From Aquatica leii (lineage: Eukaryota > Arthropoda > Insecta > Coleoptera > Lampyridae), in contig CM069435.1 in NCBI GenBank assembly GCA_035610365.1, positions 79,827,389 through 79,891,388 on the forward strand: a stretch of DNA of 64,000 nucleotides. Direction: 5' to 3'. Position 1 is the first letter of the stretch, and each line of letters opens with the position of its first letter. A program made the translations under genes and the position numbers. Of the stretch, positions 1-11,124 are shown in pieces. The notes below the pieces were generated by a model. It was not told where the DNA came from, ran no database searches, and saw only the letters and a list, made by a program, of their open reading frames with translations.

Positions 1-760
1 GAATAATACACGCAAGTATTGAAAATAGAATGAAAACTATCGAAGAAGAACTACAAGTTAGTGTTGAAAACCAGATTAGGGCTGTTCACGAGGAAACGTA
101 AGCTCATATTTTAAATTTAACAGAAAAAATGTGGGATAAATTTAAAAACGAATTAGGCGAAAGAATAAAGCTGCTTGAAAAATTACTAATAAAACATCGA
201 AAAGAAACGACCCAAAAGTTAAAAGTTGTATCACAAATTTTGATAGAAAAGTTTCTTGGTCAACATATTACACGCAGTTTAAAGCCGCAGCTACAACTAA
301 TGGTTGGAGCAACGACCAGAAAACGACGTACCTAACAGTGTGCTTACGTAGAGAAGCGCTTAGAATTTTGCAGACTGTCCCTGAGTATCTTCAAAGAGCT
401 GCAGAGAGCCTTCAAGAGTTTGGAGCTGACATTGCTAGACTGACACGGCTTGCGTATCCTTCGGCGCCAGATAGCTTTCTAGAACAATTGGGTATACAAG
501 TGTTTGTAGACTAACTGGACCTAAAACGTTGGATGACGCTTTAACCCACACTTTAGAGTTTAAAGCAGAGAAGCAGGCGTCGCACCGCACAGCAGCAGAC
601 CTTCTCTTGTGCTGCAAAAGTACTCGCGCAGACACAAGAAAGCAACGAAGAAATAACGGGAACAAGAGTGACGACTTCAATCTGCGATGAAATAGACCAC
701 ATATGACAACACCGTACTAAGTCTAAGAATAGAAGAAGAGCGTCCAAAAGCCTGGAACAA
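1..760 (+). pseudogene. gypsy gag relic
   Basis: A lysine/glutamate-rich N-terminal stretch looks like a coiled coil (to about 230). It is followed in another frame by a capsid-like region around 285-510 (NGWSNDQKTTYLTVCLRREA, then SLQEFGADIARLTRLAYPSA). About 520-660 holds another capsid segment (LDDALTHTLEFKAEKQAS). Part of the sequence between these blocks appears deleted. No CCHC knuckle was recognised. The structural protein cannot be made from this copy. Confidence 0.7.
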
Positions 761-819
761 ATTGAGCAAAAGAAATAAAAGTTAACTTCATCTAATCATG
801 CACGGGAAATTACCATTCA

Positions 820-1311
820 AATGGCATCGACTATAGAGCAATTCCACAGCATTTATCTCAATGGCAACATCAATGGAAAAAGTGTTTAGTTACTGGTTGG
901 CACAGAAGAGACGAAAACCATCATTCGTCCTATCATATTACTGGAAAATAAAAAAACATCACCAGTAACAGTACCACTTCGAACGGCGATAGGCGAAAAA
1001 ATACGTATTTACAGACAAATAAATGTAACCATTTGTTTGAAAAATGGTGTACTCAACCATCAAATACTAGTAGCCGAGAAGTTATCCTGGGAATCGACGT
1101 TATAAAGAAGTATGGGTTCCATTTGGAAATGAAGAACGATGCCCTAAATATCGATGGTAAAGAAATTCCTTTACTTCCATCAGAGAAAGCAGCCCTGTGC
1201 GTCTTATTGATTGAAGACGTTGTAAAGCACAAAATAAACATACGACAACATCTACACCGACTTCCATTAGCAAAACGAGAAGAAGCCGAACAAATAATTA
1301 CGGAAATGTGA
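820..1311 (+). pseudogene. gypsy aspartic protease relic with lost active site
   Basis: The retropepsin region is recognisable by its flanks: a start like YLNGNINGKSV, TKTIIRP after the active site, then EVILGIDVIKKYGFHLEM at 1,078-1,130 in the open segment 1,033-1,311. The expected D-T-G-A catalytic tetrad reads G-T-E-E (near 893-905), so the catalytic aspartate is gone. A stop precedes it. In a working element the protease would cut the Gag-Pol polyprotein. Confidence 0.7.
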
Positions 1312-2460
1312 TTGAACCTTCAAATAGTCCATGGACGTCCCCACTAATACTAATAAAGAAAAAAATGGATCAACATAGTTTAGCGTAGACTGCAGACAAC
1401 TTAACGCTGTGACCAAAACTGACTTACCTTTACCGAAAATTGACAATACTTTAGACACCCTGTCAGAATCCATGTAGTTTCCCACACTGGATGTAAAGAG
1501 TGGTTACTGGCAGGTGAAATTAGAACCCAAAGATCATGAAAAAACAGCGTTTACGATTGGAACTGATTTGTTGCAGTTCACTGTTATGCCCTTTGGCCTA
1601 TGTAACGGTCCTGTAACGTTCGAGTATTTGATAGAAACCATCTTGTAAAGACTGTCTTGGACGACGTGCTTGATTTATCTAAACGACGTGATTGTGGTTG
1701 GAAGGTCCTTTGAAGAACATTTGAACAATCTGAAGGAAGTGCTCCAACGACTACGTAGGGCAAATCTGAAGCTGAGCCTAAAGAAGTGCCACGTATTTAA
1801 GAAAAAACTGCAATACATTGGCTACGTCATATCTAGAGATAAAGTAAAGGCTGACCCAAACAAGGTTCGAGAAGTACAAGAATGGTTAAGAGCAATCGAC
1901 AAAGATCAGGTCCAAAGTTTCCTTGGATTGTGCACCTGTTATAGACGATTTGTACCCGGATTTGTCAATATTGCCAAACCATTGACAAAACCGAAAAATA
2001 AGCAGAATTTGAACGAAATGAAGATTGCAAAAACGCTTTCCAACAACTAAAATAGGCCCTAATCAATTCGCCAATTTTAAGTTATCCAAGAGAAGATGGA
2101 AAGTTTGTTTTAGATACCGATGCAAGTAATCTGGCTATAGTTGCAGTCCTTTGCAGGTGCAAGATGGACAAGAAAAAGTCATCGCGTATTTTAGCAAATT
2201 TGTCCAGGCCAGAAAAGAATTATTGCGTGACTAGAAGAGAACTGTTAGCAGCAATCAAGTCCATAAAGCACTTGTATAAATACTTGTATGAACGCAAATT
2301 TTTACTAAAAACTAAGAATCTAAAAAAACAAATGGCAAGATAGATCAAGAAACTGCAAGAGTATGACTATGTCACAGAACACCGTGCCGAAAGCAGTCAT
2401 CAGAACGCTGATGCCTTGTCCAGAAGAGCATGTCCGACAGATGTAGCCATTGTTTGCGAC
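1312..2460 (+). pseudogene. gypsy reverse transcriptase and RNase H relic
   Basis: The fingers/palm block (LDVKSGYWQVKLEPKDHEK, near 1,485-1,545) is followed by FTVMPFGLCNGPVTFEY and the catalytic block at 1,670-1,700. That block reads I-Y-L-N-D-V rather than the usual I-Y-L-D-D-V, so one catalytic aspartate is replaced by asparagine. The connection domain (SFLGLCTCYRRFVPGF) ends at 2,050. RNase H motifs follow in shifted frames: LDTDASNLA near 2,105, KNYCVTRRELLAAIKSIKH near 2,210, and HRAESSHQNADALSRRACP near 2,380. Confidence 0.85.
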
Positions 2461-2559
2461 TTCAAGAAAAGATCGAATGTCTCCGGAAAACTGCTATGGT
2501 TGATGACGTGTGGGAACCTGAGCAGCTGCGTCGTGAACAAGAAAACGATCCCGATATCA

Positions 2560-3540
2560 AAGTACTCCTGAACTGAAAAGCAAATGGCAGACGACCAACC
2601 TAAGGGCAGAACATCAAAGCATACTGGGCGTAGTGAGACTCTTTAAGAGAGTCTTCTTATACGATCCTAGACTGCAGTTAGTAGTGCCAAAAAGCCGACT
2701 GTCACAGGTGTTGCAACAACTGCACAATGGTACATCAGGAGAACACTTTGGCGTGCAAAAGGCATTAGGAAAAGTTCGAAAAAGGTTCTACTGGGCGAAC
2801 TGAAGACGTTATGAAATGGTGCAGTAAGTGCACGGTCTGCGCATCAGAAAACGATTCAGCAAAAAAAACGCAAGGCACTAATAAAACAATATAACGTGGA
2901 AAGCTATTTAGAGAAAGTTGCAATTGACATCGCCTGGCCGTTCCCAGAATCTGATTCGGAAAACTAATACATCCTGGTAGCGATGGATTATTTCACGAAA
3001 TGGACGGAGGCTTACGTAATACCGAATCAAGAAGCAGCTACAGTCGCACACGTTTTAGGGAAAGAGTTTTTCTGCCGGTTTGAAGTTCCCTTGGAATTAC
3101 GTTTTGATCAAGGCCGCAATTTTGACTCTGTGCTGTTTCAAGAAGTTTGCCGACTGTTGGAAATTAAAAAACTATGACGACGCATCTTTATCCTCAATCT
3201 GATGACATGGTTGAACGGATGAATCGAATAATAGAAAAGTACTTAGTCAAAGTAGTGTCAAAGCACCAAAAAGCTTGGAATCAGTACTTGCACCTTCTCC
3301 TAATGTCATACTAATCATCTATTCACAAAAGCACAGGCTAAACATTACCATGCGACCTCTAATTTGAAGGAAACTCGGAAGAAGAAGTTGCTGGAATAGA
3401 CGTCGGCAAAGAAGCTAGACGAAGTACGTAAAGCGGTCCGTAAAAACATCCAAATTGCCAGTGACAGAATGAAGACCAGATATGACGTCAAGGCACAAAA
3501 CGGTGGGTTTCAACCGGACGACATTGGTTTCGTTAAAATG
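2560..3540 (+). pseudogene. gypsy integrase relic
   Basis: An H2C2 zinc-finger region is visible (LQQLHNGTSGEHFGVQKALG near 2,713-2,770, then a C-X2-C near 2,826). The catalytic core follows: MDYFTKWTEAYVIPNQEAAT at 2,983, and FDQGRNFDSVLFQEVC near 3,102, where the second catalytic Asp is kept. A frameshifted continuation carries the YPQSDDMVERMNR-type motif holding the third acidic residue. Stops and frameshifts separate the blocks, so it is non-functional. Confidence 0.8.
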
Positions 3541-3599
3541 TTTGTAAACCATAGAACTCTTATAGAACTGTGCCAATTTCTATTAGAACTGCGGAAAAT

Positions 3600-4080
3600 C
3601 ATCAGCACGACATATTTTAACAAAATGTCGTGCTGAGCGTGAAAATTAGATATTTATTAAAAATTGTTAATTGTTAAAATAGCTATCTAAAATTACACAT
3701 ATATACTTAACTTGACCAGAACTATTCAGAATTCTTGTCAAAAATAGTAATATTCAACGCGTTTTAGTACTTTAGAGAAGAGGGTGTCGTGCTAATTAAT
3801 ACATTTATACAATTTCATTTTATAAGGTAAGCAATGCGGGACTTTTTTTAATTTTTATCAGGAGCTGTAGAACTATGAAAAGTGCTATTGGAACTCGTAT
3901 TATATTTTTTTTTTTAATTTATAAAATGTCGTGCTAACTTCACAGATACAAATATATATAGGAACCTAGTGATACAGTTTAAGCAAAACAGAAAATAAAT
4001 CGCATTTAAACATTACTTAAAAAATCCCTAAATAACGAGGAATGCTCTTGATAGCTCCAGTTGCAAATACTATTGAAAAC
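3600..4080. repeat. AT-rich tract with recurring TGTCGTGCTRA motif
   Basis: The 11-base word TGTCGTGCTRA, or its first ten bases, occurs at 3,626, 3,785 and 3,927. An inverted copy at 3,602-3,612 can pair with the one at 3,626-3,636 (11-bp arms, 13-nt loop). It lies just beyond the gypsy body and could be the remains of its 3' LTR or an independent repeat. No coding potential is seen. Confidence 0.4.
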
Positions 4081-4096
4081 TGCAAGAAATAAAAGA

Positions 4097-4157
4097 ATAA
4101 TGAAACAGTTACTGCAACTCGGGTACGATTTAAGAGTTGCAGTAACTGTTTCATTAT
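4097..4157. repeat. Near-perfect hairpin, 24-bp arms, 13-nt loop
   Basis: Arms 4,097-4,120 and 4,134-4,157 are exact reverse complements (ATAATGAAACAGTTACTGCA... against its complement). Outward extension continues for about five more bases with one mismatch. The loop is 4,121-4,133. It could be a young miniature foldback element or a transcribed hairpin. No gene is adjacent. Confidence 0.8.
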
Positions 4158-4159
4158 CC

Positions 4160-6720
4160 TTTAAATTTATTCACCAAACACACACATAACAATGTATAGT
4201 TAAAATATTTAAAGCACTTGACAATATTCAACAAGCAAATTAGCGTCCAAGTTTATATTTCGGATATATGTACATATCCGATCCGTATTGTGGTAAGGAT
4301 TTTTTATTAAACATCTTTTAAAATACTCCTTTCAATTTAAACAAAAGCATTTGATGACATTCAAAATGGCATCGATAAACCACAAATCGACCCAAAACAG
4401 TTATTTTTATTAATTGACACTAATGTTGTTTCTTTTTTACGATGTAGCTTCTAACTACTTTCACAGTTTATGTTTCAAAATAATATATTTGTTTGGATGA
4501 TGCATATAATAAAATGTATCAACAATAATGATAGATAAGACAATTAAAGACCAACGTGCCAACGAATTTTCTAATTGTGCAATTTTTAATTAGTAATAGT
4601 TTTATAGCTAGCTCTTAGTAACATAATCACTCCAAAATCGTAGCAGGTGGTCTTAAAACAATCAAGAAAAAAAGCTATTAAAATTCGACAGACTAGCCAA
4701 GACCGTAACTAAATGAGGTCAATTTAATTCGTAAATATATATGTTTGTCGGCCATGCATATAATTGCATTCGCACACTGTAAGTGCACATTACTTTTAAT
4801 ACTGAAAGTACCACCTGTATACAACACACATCTGTGTAAAACTTGAATCATTTTAATCGAATTTAAATGCAATAGATTTTTCCCCTTAAACCGTATACAA
4901 CAACACCCATACGAACCCATAAACGTTTTTGGTATTTAAATTTTTTTAATAACAAATTCCCTTATTTAAAATTCCTTATCGGTATATGGAATCGTAAAAC
5001 TTTCATTACACCGAGTATCTCGATACATTTTTACAACCTTTCCATGCTTGCAACTAAAACAAAATCAGCATGTACACTTAATTTGTAACCAGAATCCACT
5101 GAACAAACCATTCTTTTCAACAAGTCCTCAAGAAGTATGAGTAATTTCGCGGTCTAGCTAAGAAATAAAAACTGAAAAAAAATTGAGCGTGTAATCAAAA
5201 TTCTTATCAATGCTAATGGTGTTTAAGCACAGAAAGTGCAGTGAAAGAATATAGTAATACAAATAAAAACTAGTATATTTGAACCGATTTGGTATTACTA
5301 CATTCTCTTGCGCATAAAAGAATTTAAAAGCAATTTAAATTATTTGTCTTTACTAGTCGTTATGCCCATCTGAGGTAGACATATTGTCTCAGTTAGATAA
5401 AATCCACATTTTCTCCACACTACGAGATTTTGTAGTAGTTGTAAATAAAAATCAGTAAATATTCGTATTTCAACATTTATCGGATCGTCATACCAAAGTT
5501 GTCACGGAGAATTGTTGACAAAATGAGTGCGGCTATTTTAACATTTTGGAAAGAGGTGATATTCGCTAGATGTCAAGTCCAACAATTACGACTAACTAAT
5601 CAAACATAAATTTTAAATCTTTTGGTTTGTCTAGTGTTCGCTTAAACTCGTATATTTTATGCATAAAGTCCATTGCATCCAGTGACAATATAATTTGAGC
5701 AACCATCGTCATTAGGTTGGTAGCATTGCAAAATCCTCCAATGTTTGTGGTAGTACATACTTCAAGACTCTACCTCCTTAAGACTCGCATGCTGTAACCC
5801 TTTCGCGCCATAAGATTATTTGTAAAACAAAAAGGATCCATCAAGCGCCAGGTAATTTATCCTAGAGTCGAACTCTCTCAGAAAGTCACGTAAAGCATCT
5901 CATATAAAGAAGACAATAACAAATTCGACGCCTACCAACAGCCCATCGTAGAAAATTCGTTGTCCAACAACAATGTCCGCTGTTAAATGACGTGGAGTAA
6001 CAGACGCACTCGCAAGTATCTAAATTATAATAATAGCGTTGCAATAGTATTAAAAAAAACACCAGAAAAAAACCAAAGAAGCGTCAAAGAAAGATAAAAA
6101 CAAAAAACACGTGAAAAAAGCCAAACCATGCAAGTTACGAAATTTTAGTAAAAACTTGAGGAGCTAAATGGCACAATTATAAAACTTAAGCAAAAGAGCA
6201 TTGAGAACAAAAAATAATAAACGCTACACGAAACACCAATACTAATAAAACGAAAAAAAAGAAAAAATACAGTTTATCAGAAAATTCTGAATTCCCAGAA
6301 GAATGAAAAAAAATGTACAGATAAATCCAATACAGAAAAACTGGCGTGGTACTAACATGACTTTCCTATAAGGAATGATGAAGATTATGTTGTCATAAAA
6401 CGAATTTGAAGTGATATGTACACGTTTGTATTGACTTCTAATATAATTATTTATTAGAATGTCTTCAAACTTAATTCTTAAAAAACATTAAATTTATAAG
6501 TAAAACGTGTCCTCCTTAATTATTATGCTTTTAATTGTTTTTTCAGTGCTATAACAATCATATGCGCGGAAAAATAGCAATGTCGTACATAGGTTTTCAA
6601 CTTTATAAGTTTTCTATAAGTTAAAAAAATGTCAAGCCCTAATGTCAAGTATTTGCTTATTGAAATTTCAAACATTAAAAAACGTACGAATGTGATACTT
6701 TAACTAAGCAATTTACAAGC
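4160..6720. other. Gene-free AT-rich intergenic sequence
   Basis: No reading frame here has recognisable protein similarity; open frames are short and low-complexity. No RNA gene or TE domain was recognised. It is probably old decayed repeat sequence. Confidence 0.5.
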
Positions 6721-6725
6721 AATCG

Positions 6726-6812
6726 GCCGTGGTGTAGTGTATCCAATGGTCTTCCCAAGGTCTCCCATTACGCTGCATTACACCGACGAATAAAAGGTCC
6801 CTGGTTCAAAAA
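6726..6812 (+). repeat. tRNA-like relic or tRNA-derived SINE head
   Basis: A box-A-like TGGTGTAGTG (6,730-6,739) and a box-B-like GGTTCAAA (6,803-6,810) preceded by AGGTCCCT read like the 5' and T-arm parts of a tRNA. The A-B spacing (about 73 nt) is too long for an intronless tRNA and the 3' acceptor arm is not visible; the sequence passes into an A run then a T run. A tRNA-derived SINE or broken tRNA pseudogene is more likely than a working tRNA. Confidence 0.35.
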
Positions 6813-7739
6813 AAAATTTTTTTTAACTGTGATCGCTATTCTTTATAGGAAAGTAAAAAGAACAAGTACGCAGTTGGTGATAATGAAACAAAATGACAAA
6901 ACATTAAAAGTACATGTGATAAAAAATCAAAGACACAGGTAAAGAACGTTAGAACAAAAACGAGAAAGATTTGTTCAACAAGGCAAGAAATCGTTGAATA
7001 CTAAGAACACAAACCGTACAAACCAAGTCGCTACCCAAATTACAACTTCTGATAAAGAAAGATTTGCTGATGGTCAAAAGTAAGAAAAATAGCTAGACAA
7101 AAGAATTATTTCTATTAGTACCCATAAGATTAAAAAAAACTCGATGACATGGTTATTATATTACCAAACTATACCGTAGAATTAAGAAACATTAAACACA
7201 CAGATATCGGACAGGAATGCTATGAAGGTCACACAATCACGGAATGGATTCTATGGAAAAGAGAAAGATAGAAGATACAAACATAGTTTAAAAAAACTGG
7301 AAAAACAATACATGAATAGAAAATAAAGAGGTATGCCAAATTAAAAAAATATTCAAAAATTATCAAGATAAAGAACGATGAAGCCAAAAAAACCCGAGGT
7401 AAATAGAAAAGAAACAATTTTCAAGTAAAAAACACTGAAAAAAAATACTATAGCTTACAACTTAAGAACAAACATTATGAACCTAATCCAAAGAACAATA
7501 ATAACAAAAATACGATAGATCATAACCGAAAAGTAAAAGAAAAATCTTAGCCTAAAATAATCCGACACTACCTTCGTTAGAAAAGTTTTTTTTTTGTTTA
7601 TACATAAAAGCGTCACATTTGAAGTTAGATTATAATAAGATAGGTAAACCCTTTATTATGTAGGACAGACAATGGAAACTACTTTATATGTTGTGAGAGA
7701 GATGAGAAACCCATTCGACTAAAAACCTGTAACATCACA

Positions 7740-10260
7740 AAAATTGAACATTGAATATTGCGCTTGCAAACTATCGATTCTAGCAAATTGGTCTATAGTA
7801 CTGTCACCGATCGAAGCGTTCGATTGGTTTGTTTTCGTTATTGGCGTAAATTGGAGTCGGCGCGGGGACTTTCCTTCTTCGCTTTAAGTGAAGCAGACAT
7901 TTTGGCTAATTTCGCGTTTCGCAAAAAGACACATGTTTAGGGCCTTCACGCAGTTCTTATTTGTGGAATTAAAACCGAAGAAAAATTATTATGTTCGAAG
8001 TTATGTTGTAACAAGCGGCCCACATGGTAATTATTATTTTCTTCTTTTATTTGTTAATTACGGATTTCAGTGTCTTTCCTCTCTCCTACGATATTGTCTT
8101 CGTATGCTATGGAAGCTTACGGCAAGGAAAACTAAGTTGTTCAAGTATTGGACGTAACTATGCTCGTATTTTCAACTACAAGGTCGAAGCCACCGAAGAT
8201 CTTAAATATCCTTTTGAAGATGTTTTTATGTAAACGAAGCGTTCTAATATTTAACTAGAGGTTATACGTAAGAACCTCATTAAAGTTGTGACTTCAACGG
8301 TTCAAGGCGGTTTGACGTACGAGGCAAATCGTAGTTCTTAATAAAATTTCATTTTCTTATAAACAATTTAGTAATTTGATAGTATTTTAATGCTTATTTA
8401 TGCTTGGTAGTGCACTAGTAGATAACCATTGTGTTGGTTTTATTTTGTTTGTTTGTTCGTAAGTTTGATTCAAACCAAGAAAAAAAAAGAATATACGACG
8501 GTTTATTTATTATTTTTGCTTTAATTATTGGCTTGTTGCATGTGTAGTTGCTAACCATTTTAGGCTGGATGCGTCGCTCATAGCAATGAAAAGACTGAAC
8601 CTAGCAAAGCTCGGTGAGTAAATTTTTTTTTATACGTAGCAATTTGGTTTTTCTAATAAGTAGTAGAGAGTAGTTTTTCTTTTCTTTCTTGTTTGTATAA
8701 TTGCTTAGTTAGTGATTGAGTAAGGCTGATCATTTTTGTAGAGTAGTAGATTTTTTTATTTTATTTCTTACCAGGCATGCTTAACTTTACTTATTATTTA
8801 GTTACTTGCTATAAGTTACAGGATGTTATTAATAATATTAGCCTTGAATCAGGGCTGATTTTATGTAGGACTCTTCTTAGACGCGTGAGAGAACTAGGTG
8901 CGAACAGGAACCAGGAGGGTGGTAGTCTCCTGCAGCCACTTTGTTTGCATACCTGGCGCCCATTATTTAGGATCGGTTCACTTACGACTAGGTTGGAAAA
9001 GGAACTCCAACCACTCGCCGATCTGAGCAGTCGCAGTTGGCCATCGTCCGACCGAAGAACTCTCCGTTTCAGTCTTTATTTTTGTTGTCTCTTTCTTTAT
9101 TGTTCTTTTAGATGGAATACTTGGAAAAAAAAGTGAATGTGGCAAACCAAAAGGATGTCGTCACACAAATTATACACAACACTGACCTTGCAGTGAGATT
9201 ACAAGAAAACTCGTTGTTAGATACTCATACACAAAGCCTCACCAAACCCTGTTCCTCAACTGTCTGTCAGCGACAATTATATATTCATAACTCTAAGATT
9301 TACTAGAAAAGCAGAGCATCAGGTATGACGAGAAACCGTTCCTCCAAGCCAGAAGCAATACAATGGGGCAAACAAATGGATCCATAGGCTTATAAAAGAT
9401 GTTGAAAGCTGTGTTAAAAGAAGACATTGTTACTTAAAGTACTATATTACCGAGGCTCTTACTGAACACGGTTGCCAGTTATCTAAACAGTAGATAAAGA
9501 AATATTGACCTCGTGTGTATATACTGCGAGGCCCGGAGCACACAAAATTTGCTTGTCCAAGATGGACCAGCCTTAGAAGAGAGCTGGTCGGTCTGTCCTC
9601 CAAAACACTAATACAATAGACGTTATTGAGCAGAAAGCATTGGGATAGTATCAATACCTCGATAGAGATGATAATCAGATAGAAAGTAGAAGACTCCCTA
9701 AGGCTGCCGATTTTTCTTTGACTGTCATTTCCTATCAAGACGTTAAACTGACAACTACGAAAAATGTTCGGCTGTAGAATAATTTAAGTATGGCTTGTTT
9801 CTAAGGACATCCACGTCAAATTTTCTTCGCTTATCGACACCCGATGTGTAACTTATGTATTGTGGGTTTCTGACACTCCCAGCATTTCTGTGTTTAGAAT
9901 GTACCACAAAAATTTCGGAATTATCGTTGTTAATACTCTACGTTACTGAATTGTAGTTGTTAATGCCCTACGTTACTGAATTGTAGTTCTTAATACTCTA
10001 CTTTATTGAATTATAGTTGTTATACCTATCTTATCTTTCATTTATGGTAACTTACCTTTCTCTTTTATTGTAGTTACACGAACATCAAAGTAACAAGGAT
10101 TACGAACCTAAAGTTCGTTACAAGCTTGGATCGTCTGTCTTAATCTAGACTGAAGTGTTACTTAAAAAGATCTGGCGCCCTATTATTTACTTGAACCTCC
10201 CCTATCTCCGACCGTGTGAGTTGGCCGTGCAAGGTTCGTAACACCTATAAGCTTGTAACA
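7740..10260. other. Unclassified, less AT-rich block, possibly TE-derived
   Basis: This block contains several unrecognised open stretches (7,758-8,233; 8,777-9,306) and splice-like motifs, such as a GTGAGT donor at about 8,610 and a T-rich tract ending in AG at about 9,110. TGGCGCCC occurs twice (about 8,956 and 10,172), each followed by a similar WATTATTTA context and, further on, GTTGGCC. TGGCGCCC resembles a tRNA-Lys primer-binding site, so an unrecognised LTR element is possible. No protein domain was identified. Confidence 0.3.
9921..10020. repeat. Tandem repeat, 30-bp unit, about 3.3 copies
   Basis: Three consecutive 30-bp units (9,931-9,960, 9,961-9,990, 9,991-10,020) share the core CTACGTTACTGAATTGTAGT with a few substitutions. 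A partial unit precedes them. Confidence 0.85.
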
Positions 10261-10759
10261 AAGCTAGAGAAGATACCACAAGCTCGAAGAAGATACCCAA
10301 ATGTCGTGACCAACCTACCAGCACTGTTTTTAATTGTCTGTTGTTTATATGTATGTATATCTAGTAAGTAGGATAAGTTTGTTATTGATCCGTCGTATGT
10401 AATATACAATTTAAGTCAACCGACATAGACTAAATTTGCTGTTATGGGTTATAATTTACTATTAGATCAGAGTGCATGTTTCTATATATATTATATAGTT
10501 AGTTGCGCTGTGTAGCTATTAGTTTATAGTGCATGTTTGCGGGTTACTAAAATATCTTATGCTAACAAAGTATTACAGATTTAATTTTTGTATTGGTTTT
10601 ATTACTCTTCCACTTCTTGTCGTGACTGATGGTAACATTGATAAAAACATTTCGAAGTTTCGGATTCTTACCTTGTCTTCTTAGTTTAACAAAGGTAATT
10701 CTCTTTTTTTGTTTTTGTTTGTATACAATATTTATTTTTGTCTTGCTTTTTGAAGTTAT

Positions 10760-11122
10760 AACATTATGTTCTTCATTAATTTAGGTTTGTGATCTTTCTT
10801 TGTAACTAGTATAGTAGTTCCGGTATTTCTGAACATAAGTCTATGATCAGGTCTAAGTGTACTTCTCCAATTGAATAATGCTAATTGCACGACTGTACCT
10901 TCCATGTGACACTTTTACAAGATATTTTTAGCTGTTTGGTTCTTTCTGCAATTCAATTTCCTCTGGAATGGTATGGGCTGGACGTGTGATGTTCAAAACA
11001 CCATTCTGATGATAAACGTCTAAATTCCTGTGAGAAGTATTGTATATCGTTGTCGGACTTGTGGTGTGCCATGAACTGCAAATAAGTCTTGCAGGTGTTT
11101 GATAGCTTCTACGCTAGTTTGA
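10760..11122 (-). pseudogene. gypsy integrase core, C-terminal part
   Basis: Minus-strand translation across frames gives NQTSVEAIKHLQDLFAVHGT, then FRRLSSEWCFEHHTSSPYHS-like text and a LFNWRSTLRPDHRLM-like end. These match the gypsy integrase core from just before the second catalytic Asp to the C-terminal region. The segment holding the second Asp is frameshifted and the Asp is not evident. The upstream half lies beyond the foldback element at 12,190-12,480. Confidence 0.75.
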
Positions 11123-11124
11123 TT

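Larger units (their letters stand above)
1..3560 (+). mobile_element. Decayed Ty3/gypsy-type LTR retrotransposon body (gag-pol)
   Basis: Gag, protease, reverse transcriptase, RNase H and integrase remains occur in the standard Ty3/gypsy order on the + strand. Every domain is interrupted by frameshifts or stops, so this is a dead copy. The left part runs off the window start. No convincing LTR pair could be delimited; the body ends near 3,540 with a typical post-integrase motif (RYDVKAQNGGFQPDD). The Gag wording resembles insect 17.6/297-type elements, but the clade is inferred by eye. Confidence 0.9.

Noticed and set aside
7229..7417. Hydrophobic minus-strand 62-codon frame
   Set aside because: Low-complexity Phe/Ile/Leu text from an A-rich + strand; no homology or context.
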